DNA of 11,761 nt. Source: Saprospiraceae bacterium. Its GTDB lineage: Bacteria > Bacteroidota > Bacteroidia > Chitinophagales > Saprospiraceae. The notes below the pieces were generated by a model, which saw nothing but the letters and a program-made list of their open reading frames with translations, did no database searches and was not told the DNA's origin. The stretch spans positions 1 to 11,761 of the forward strand of contig SLDF01000417.1 of assembly GCA_007125435.1 (NCBI GenBank), in the 5' to 3' direction. This document shows, one piece after another, positions 7,434 through 11,761 of this stretch (the stretch's first letter is position 1; each line of letters begins with the position of its first letter). Position numbers and translations under genes: made by a program.

Positions 7434-10400
7434 CTAATTCAAACGGTATCCCAAACCGATACGTTGGATTTTTTCTATCAAATCTGAGCATACGTGTACA
7501 CCGCCATTGCCGGAGACCAGCTTTATTTTAACCTTATCGACTCTATCGCCTATGGTAAATTTCAGTTGGTGCTGACCTTCGTACTCGCTGCACGTCTCTT
7601 TCAATTCGTGCAGGGTTTCTTCATTGAGCCTATCTATCGGCAGGACTATCGTCAGGGCTTTGATCATCTCCGAAGACACCTCTTCTAAATGCTGGACTTT
7701 ATCGACCTTCAGAATGTGACCTTCTCCACTGTATCGCTTTTCATAGCTCCCCTCGATCATGAGCATCTGACCCTCTTCAAAATAGTGTTTGAATTTCAGA
7801 TAAGCATCCTTGTACAGCTCTATCTTGAATTCGCCCTCGAAGTCCTGTATGGTAAAATAGCCATAGCCGCCACCATTGCGATTGACCCTGTGATTGGCAG
7901 TGGAGACCAGTCCGGCGATCCTGACCCGTCGCTCAGTGTATTCGTCAATCTTGGACAAGGGGCAAGTAGTGAAGTGCTTAACCTCCAGCTTAAATGTATC
8001 CAGCGGATGCGCACTCAAGTATATACCAATGGTCTCCTTTTCTTTAGCCAGTGCGTGTACCAGTCCCCATTCTTCAACCTCCGGCATCTGAGGCTCAGGA
8101 ATATCCACACCTGTAGCCTCGCCGAATAAGGACATCTGATTGGACGAGTTCTTTTCCTGGCACGCCTGTCCGTATTTGATGGCATGCTCTATGAGCGTCT
8201 CGAATTTTTCTGACGGCGCAAAGTACTGGGCCCGATGTATGCCTTCAAAACAATCAAATGCACCGGCATAGACGAGGCACTCAAATGATTTTTTATTGAC
8301 AGCTCTTAGGTTCACCCTTTTGGCGAAATCAAAAATGGACTTGAATTTACCATTGGCTTTACGCTCTTCTCTGATGAGCTCGATGGCTGCATCGCCCAAT
8401 CCCTTGATACCCGACAGACCAAAGCGAATCTCACCCTTTTCATTTACGGCGAAGTTATACCCGGATTCGTTAATATCCGGCCCCAGTACCGGCACACCCA
8501 TGCGCTTGCACTCTTCCATGAAAAAGGTGATTTTGTCGGTATTGCCCTTAGTATGAGTCAGTACTGAGGCCATGAACTCCGGTGTGTAATTGGCCTTGAG
8601 ATAGCCAGTCTGATAGGCGACTACAGCATAGCAGGTAGAGTGGGACTTATTGAATGCATAGGATGCAAATTTCTCCCAGTCGGTCCATACCTTCTCCAGG
8701 ATTTTGCCATCATGGCCATTTGACTTGGCGTTTTCGATGAATTTGGGCTTGAGCCGATTCAGCTCGGCTATTTTCTTCTTACCCATAGCCTTCCTAAGGT
8801 TATCGGCTTCCCCTTTCGAAAAGTTAGCCAACTTCTGCGAAAGCAACATAACTTGCTCCTGATACACTGTAATACCATAGGTCTCCTCTAAAAACTCTCG
8901 CATTGCCTCCAGGTCATAGGTCACTTCCTCTTTCCCATGCTTCCTGGCGATGAACGACGGTATGTACTGCAGCGGTCCCGGTCTGTACAAGGCATTCATG
9001 GCGATAAGATCTTCGAGTTTGTCAGGCTTCAGTTCTTTGAGATACTTCTGCATACCTGCTGACTCGAATTGGAATATACCATTCGTCTCCCCTCTCTGAA
9101 ACAACTCATAAGTCTTCTTATCCTCTAGCGTCAGCGTATCCAGATCGATATCTACATCGTGATTTTCCTTGATCATCTCTATGGCATCTTTCAGGATAGA
9201 CAATGTCTTCAGCCCCAAAAAGTCCATCTTGATCACACCCGCAGATTCCACTACATTACCGTCAAACTGTGTGATGAGTAATTCTGTATCCTTAGAGGCC
9301 GCCACCGGCAAAATATTGGTAAGATCCTCCGGGGCTATAATGATACCCGCGGCATGAATACCGGTATTTCGTACAGAGCCCTCCAGCTTTTCTGCCTCTT
9401 TGAGAACTTTGGCTTGTAGGTCATTGCCATTGTATATATTCCTCAGCTTGATGACATCATCGATGACTTCCTTATTCAGCCCCTCTTTTTCGGCCAGGGA
9501 CTTTGCTCCTTCCAGAGGGGCGTGCAATACGCGATGCAGCTTTGTGCCCGGCTTATCCGGTACGAGCTTCGCCAGCATATTGGCTTCTACCAAAGGCAGG
9601 TCCATTACTCTTGCCACATCCTTGATACTCATCTTAGCTGCCATAGAGCCGTATGTGATGATATGCGCCACCTGCTCTTTTCCATATTTTTCGACGACGT
9701 AGTCTATGACCTTTTGTCGCCCATCATCGTCAAAGTCGGTATCAATATCCGGCAAGCTCTTCCGCTCGGGATTCAAAAACCGCTCAAACAGGAGATTGTA
9801 CTTTATCGGATCTATATTCGTAATACCTATACAATAAGCCACCACAGAGCCCGCAGCAGATCCCCTACCCGGCCCTACATAGACACCGAGGTCTCTGCCG
9901 GCCTTGATGAAGTCCGCCACGATCAAGAAATATCCCGGGAAGTCCATCTCCTCTATCGTCTTCAGCTCAAAACGCAACCGCTCATCTATCTCAGGCGTGA
10001 TGATACCGTACCGCTCCTTCGCCCCTTCGTAGGTGATGTGCTCCAGAAACTCCTGATCATTCTTGAACTGATCCGGTATAGGGAATTTAGGCAGCATCAC
10101 ATCTTTCATCAGGTTGAGCACTTCGACCTTATCAACGATCTCATTGGTATTGTCTATGGCATGAGGGATGTCAGAAAATAATTGTCGCATCTCCTCCTGC
10201 GACTTAAAATAAAAGCGATCACTAGGAAACCCAAATCGGTATCCCTTCCCATATTCCTCATCGGTCGCTTTTGGCGTACTTTGGATATCGCCTGTATTGA
10301 CACACAGGAGTATATCATGGGCGTTAGCGTCCTCCTGATCGACATAGTGAGAGTCATTGGACGCTATGACCTTGACATTATACTTGGTCGCAAACCGCAG

Positions 10401-11009
10401 CAGAACCTCATTCACCTTATTTTGATCGTCGATCTCATGCCGTTGGATCTCCACATAGTAGTCCTCGCCAAAAATATCCAGCCACCATTTGAATCGATCC
10501 TCAGCATCCTTCTCACCCTTAGCCAGAATCGTCTGCGGCACCTCAGCCCCCAGGCAGCAAGTCGTAGCTATCAGACCCTCGTGGTACTGAAGGATGAGCT
10601 CCTTATCTATTCGTGGCCATTTGCTATACAGCCCCTCCATGTAGCCCAGAGAGCATAGCTTAGTCAGATTTTTATAGCCCACATCATTCTTCGCCAGCAG
10701 GAGCTGATGGTACCGCTTATCGCGCTTATCCTTCGTGAACTGCTTCTGATGCCTATTTTCCACCAGATAAAACTCACACCCCACGATAGGCTTCACCTTT
10801 AGTCGCTTATCATTGGGGTCGTCAGGATTGAGACGGTGGCGATTAGCCTCTGCCACAAACTGAAAAGCTCCAAACATATTGCCATGATCCGTGATGGCTA
10901 TGGCCGGCATATCATCCTTGATCGCCTTATCATATAGCTTAGCAATATTCGCAGCACCATCCAAAAGTGAATACTGCGTATGAACATGTAAATGACTGAA
11001 CTTTGGCAT
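7434..11009 (-). CDS. dnaE: DNA polymerase III alpha subunit, DnaE type
   Basis: This 1191-residue protein is the replicative DNA polymerase catalytic subunit (E. coli DnaE is 1160). The N-terminal PHP domain (about 4-225) keeps a full set of likely metal ligands: His8, His10, Asp17, His42, Glu79, His101, Cys151 or Cys152, Asp219 and His221. The palm has GPGRGSAAGS (379-388) and PDIDTDF (420-426), whose Asp423 and Asp425, with Asp596 in KMDFLGLKTL, match the three catalytic aspartates. NGIFQFES (643-650), YRPGPL (675-680) and FNKSHSTCYA (786-795) mark the fingers. A helix-hairpin-helix region follows (about 840-915). QMSLF (958-962) is a good beta-clamp-binding motif. The OB fold lies at about 1028-1110, and a short C-terminal domain completes the protein. 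No PolC-type exonuclease insert is present. ATG at 11009 is chosen because the PHP histidines follow directly. The nearest gene downstream is CotH, 223 bases away, so dnaE is probably transcribed alone. Confidence 0.99.
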   Translation of the reverse strand: MPKFSHLHVHTQYSLLDGAANIAKLYDKAIKDDMPAIAITDHGNMFGAFQFVAEANRHRLNPDDPNDKRLKVKPIVGCEFYLVENRHQKQFTKDKRDKRYHQLLLAKNDVGYKNLTKLCSLGYMEGLYSKWPRIDKELILQYHEGLIATTCCLGAEVPQTILAKGEKDAEDRFKWWLDIFGEDYYVEIQRHEIDDQNKVNEVLLRFATKYNVKVIASNDSHYVDQEDANAHDILLCVNTGDIQSTPKATDEEYGKGYRFGFPSDRFYFKSQEEMRQLFSDIPHAIDNTNEIVDKVEVLNLMKDVMLPKFPIPDQFKNDQEFLEHITYEGAKERYGIITPEIDERLRFELKTIEEMDFPGYFLIVADFIKAGRDLGVYVGPGRGSAAGSVVAYCIGITNIDPIKYNLLFERFLNPERKSLPDIDTDFDDDGRQKVIDYVVEKYGKEQVAHIITYGSMAAKMSIKDVARVMDLPLVEANMLAKLVPDKPGTKLHRVLHAPLEGAKSLAEKEGLNKEVIDDVIKLRNIYNGNDLQAKVLKEAEKLEGSVRNTGIHAAGIIIAPEDLTNILPVAASKDTELLITQFDGNVVESAGVIKMDFLGLKTLSILKDAIEMIKENHDVDIDLDTLTLEDKKTYELFQRGETNGIFQFESAGMQKYLKELKPDKLEDLIAMNALYRPGPLQYIPSFIARKHGKEEVTYDLEAMREFLEETYGITVYQEQVMLLSQKLANFSKGEADNLRKAMGKKKIAELNRLKPKFIENAKSNGHDGKILEKVWTDWEKFASYAFNKSHSTCYAVVAYQTGYLKANYTPEFMASVLTHTKGNTDKITFFMEECKRMGVPVLGPDINESGYNFAVNEKGEIRFGLSGIKGLGDAAIELIREERKANGKFKSIFDFAKRVNLRAVNKKSFECLVYAGAFDCFEGIHRAQYFAPSEKFETLIEHAIKYGQACQEKNSSNQMSLFGEATGVDIPEPQMPEVEEWGLVHALAKEKETIGIYLSAHPLDTFKLEVKHFTTCPLSKIDEYTERRVRIAGLVSTANHRVNRNGGGYGYFTIQDFEGEFKIELYKDAYLKFKHYFEEGQMLMIEGSYEKRYSGEGHILKVDKVQHLEEVSSEMIKALTIVLPIDRLNEETLHELKETCSEYEGQHQLKFTIGDRVDKVKIKLVSGNGGVHVCSDLIEKIQRIGLGYRLN

Positions 11010-11376
11010 ATGTGATTTCTTTTTACATTCGATTAGAGACGATCCTTATCCTCGCACTACACCTACCCCACTCCATACTAGTCCTCATGTCGCTGAAGGT
11101 CTATGGCGTCATGAAGGCAAGACAATATTGTTATATACTTTTAAACCCAATTTACATCCAAGAAATTCGCCATCCATCATGAAATGGCAAAAACCCTCAG
11201 TAGGCACATCTTATCCATGACGATCAGTAGGGACCGCATTAATTTCCTCTCCAAATATTAGAAGTGTAAATATATGATTTATACCGATGTTATGATATTA
11301 AATCCTCTCCAAGCTTTAAAAGAAATTGAAAATCACCTCTATACATTTGGCGTTATGATGGTGGTACTGGTATTAT
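11010..11376. other. Gene-free stretch upstream of dnaE
   Basis: These 367 bases hold no convincing gene on either strand. The dnaE promoter should lie here, read on the - strand, but I could not pick one with both boxes at good spacing. A short inverted repeat, GCCAT (11169-11173) with ATGGC (11184-11188), has no T-tract. A 61-codon reading frame starts at 11274 but runs into the structured element at 11377, so I do not call it. Confidence 0.55.
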
Positions 11377-11540
11377 GGGCGTGCCCCCTTACTAGCGCGC
11401 GGGGTCGGGCTATCCGCTTGTATTCACAGGTCTACCATAGGGTGTCGCTACTGGTGTGAGCGGCTTCTTGCCAGTCGCCATCACACCAGTGCTCCACCAT
11501 CTATGCCAGCCCTGTTCATATCGCTGCTATCCCTCACGCA
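11377..11540 (+). repeat. Structured intergenic element with strong internal hairpin, possible ncRNA or dispersed repeat
   Basis: This 164-base GC-rich island begins GGGCGTGCCCCC and ends CCCTCACGCA. The ends can pair (GCGTG 11379-11383 with CACGC 11535-11539). A C-run (11384-11388) can pair with GGGG (11401-11404), followed by GTCGGGCTATCCGCT. The strongest part is a hairpin at 11450-11490: ten perfect pairs (ACTGGTGTGA with TCACACCAGT), then five more (GCGGC 11460-11464 with GTCGC 11474-11478, one G-U) after a 2-base bulge. From memory, intergenic elements with a GGGC...GGGTCGGGCTATCCGCT...CTATCCCTCACGC layout recur in many Bacteroidota genomes. That recollection has not been checked against any database, and the function is unknown to me. 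Confidence 0.6.
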
Positions 11541-11553
11541 GTAAATCCGATGT

Positions 11554-11602
11554 CAGTTGTCAGTTGTCGGTTGCGAGTTACGAGTTGCGAGTTGCGAGTT
11601 GT
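11554..11602. repeat. Tandem heptanucleotide array, 7 units
   Basis: Seven adjacent 7-base units fill exactly 49 bases: CAGTTGT, CAGTTGT, CGGTTGC, GAGTTAC, GAGTTGC, GAGTTGC and GAGTTGT. The shared pattern is SRGTTRY. The first two units form one variant and the last four another, which fits local duplication by slippage. Since 7 is not a multiple of 3 and no gene crosses it, the array is non-coding. Similar heptamer runs are, from memory, common between genes in Bacteroidota. Confidence 0.92.
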
Positions 11603-11686
11603 TTACGCTTCGCTGTTTAATGTTTGAGATGCGCTTCGCATTCTCAAACGTTTACGCTGCGTGGACTTTATCCACTCCGCTGTTTA
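11601..11686. repeat. Pair of GTTTACGCT..CGCTGTTTA direct repeats with hairpins
   Basis: Copy 1 is GTTTACGCT-T-CGCTGTTTA (11601-11619). Copy 2 has the same two 9-base arms, at 11650-11658 and 11678-11686, but 19 bases separate them instead of one. Those 19 bases contain the hairpin GTGGA-CTTTA-TCCAC (11661-11675). Between the copies lies another hairpin at 11622-11649: GTTTGAGA pairs with TCTCAAAC and TGCG with CGCA, around a CTT loop with one bulged T. No reading frame explains the pattern. Confidence 0.68.
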
Positions 11687-11688
11687 TG

Positions 11689-11720
11689 CTTGAAGATTAC
11701 TGTAAGCTTTCAAGTTTTTT
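11689..11720 (+). terminator. Terminator-like hairpin with T-tract
   Basis: CTTGAA (11689-11694) pairs with TTCAAG (11709-11714) around a 14-base loop, and six T residues follow directly (11715-11720). The layout is that of an intrinsic terminator on the + strand, but the stem is short and AT-rich. No + strand gene lies upstream in the gene-free stretch, so it may instead be the last hairpin of the repeat block or end a non-coding transcript. Confidence 0.35.
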
Positions 11721-11761
11721 GGGATAAAAGCTCCTTACTAACAAACTGCAGAAAAATTCTC

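Noticed and set aside
7689..8129. 146-codon + strand frame
   Set aside because: It is antisense to the C-terminal part of dnaE and has no recognisable features.
9522..10658. Long open frames of 219 and 158 codons on the + strand, in the same frame
   Set aside because: They lie fully antisense to the well-conserved dnaE, their translations show no recognisable domain, and long antisense frames are a usual effect of codon bias in the real gene.
11100..11165. dnaE promoter on the - strand
   Set aside because: Several TTG and TA-rich words occur, but none gives both the -33 and -7 boxes at accepted spacing.
11274..11459. 61-codon + strand frame with a hydrophobic stretch
   Set aside because: Its last third is the structured element at 11377 read as protein, and there is no clear promoter or ribosome site. 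A short truncated gene cannot be excluded.
11554..11602. CRISPR array
   Set aside because: The units are 7 bases with no spacers, and there are no cas genes.

Overview
The window looks like chromosomal DNA of a Bacteroidota bacterium. The evidence is a C-terminal type IX secretion (T9SS) sorting domain on a giant exported protein, SprB-like repeats, gene starts without Shine-Dalgarno sequences, one promoter candidate of the TTTG / TAnnTTTG type, and a dnaE of the Bacteroidota kind. The intergenic repeats would suit Saprospiria or a similar lineage, but that finer placement is a guess.

Layout: one small gene lies on the + strand at the left (248-601), encoding a zinc-ribbon protein of unknown function. 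All other genes are on the - strand. Read in their own direction from the right they are dnaE (11009-7434), a 1535-residue secreted CotH-kinase/lamin-tail protein (7210-2603), a small SAM-dependent methyltransferase with a GTG start (2397-1834), a TlpA-like thioredoxin (1781-1290) and a second exported thioredoxin/redoxin with a CNHCP motif (1281-661). The two thioredoxin genes are 8 bases apart and end at a good intrinsic terminator. The T-tract of that terminator overlaps the stop codon of the convergent zinc-ribbon gene.

Non-coding DNA: a GC-rich structured element (7254-7383) fills the gap between dnaE and the CotH gene. About 750 bases upstream of dnaE (11010-11761) hold no convincing gene. 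The second half of that stretch is full of repeats: a structured element with a strong hairpin (11377-11540), seven tandem 7-base units (11554-11602), two direct repeats of which one carries a hairpin insert (11601-11686), and a terminator-like hairpin (11689-11720).

The genes do not form one system. DnaE is the replicative polymerase. The two thioredoxins are probably a cell-envelope thiol-redox pair. The CotH protein is probably exported by T9SS and may phosphorylate extracellular targets. I found no defence system, CRISPR array, transposase, tRNA or rRNA. The least explained features are the two structured intergenic elements on either side of dnaE and the repeat block at the right end.
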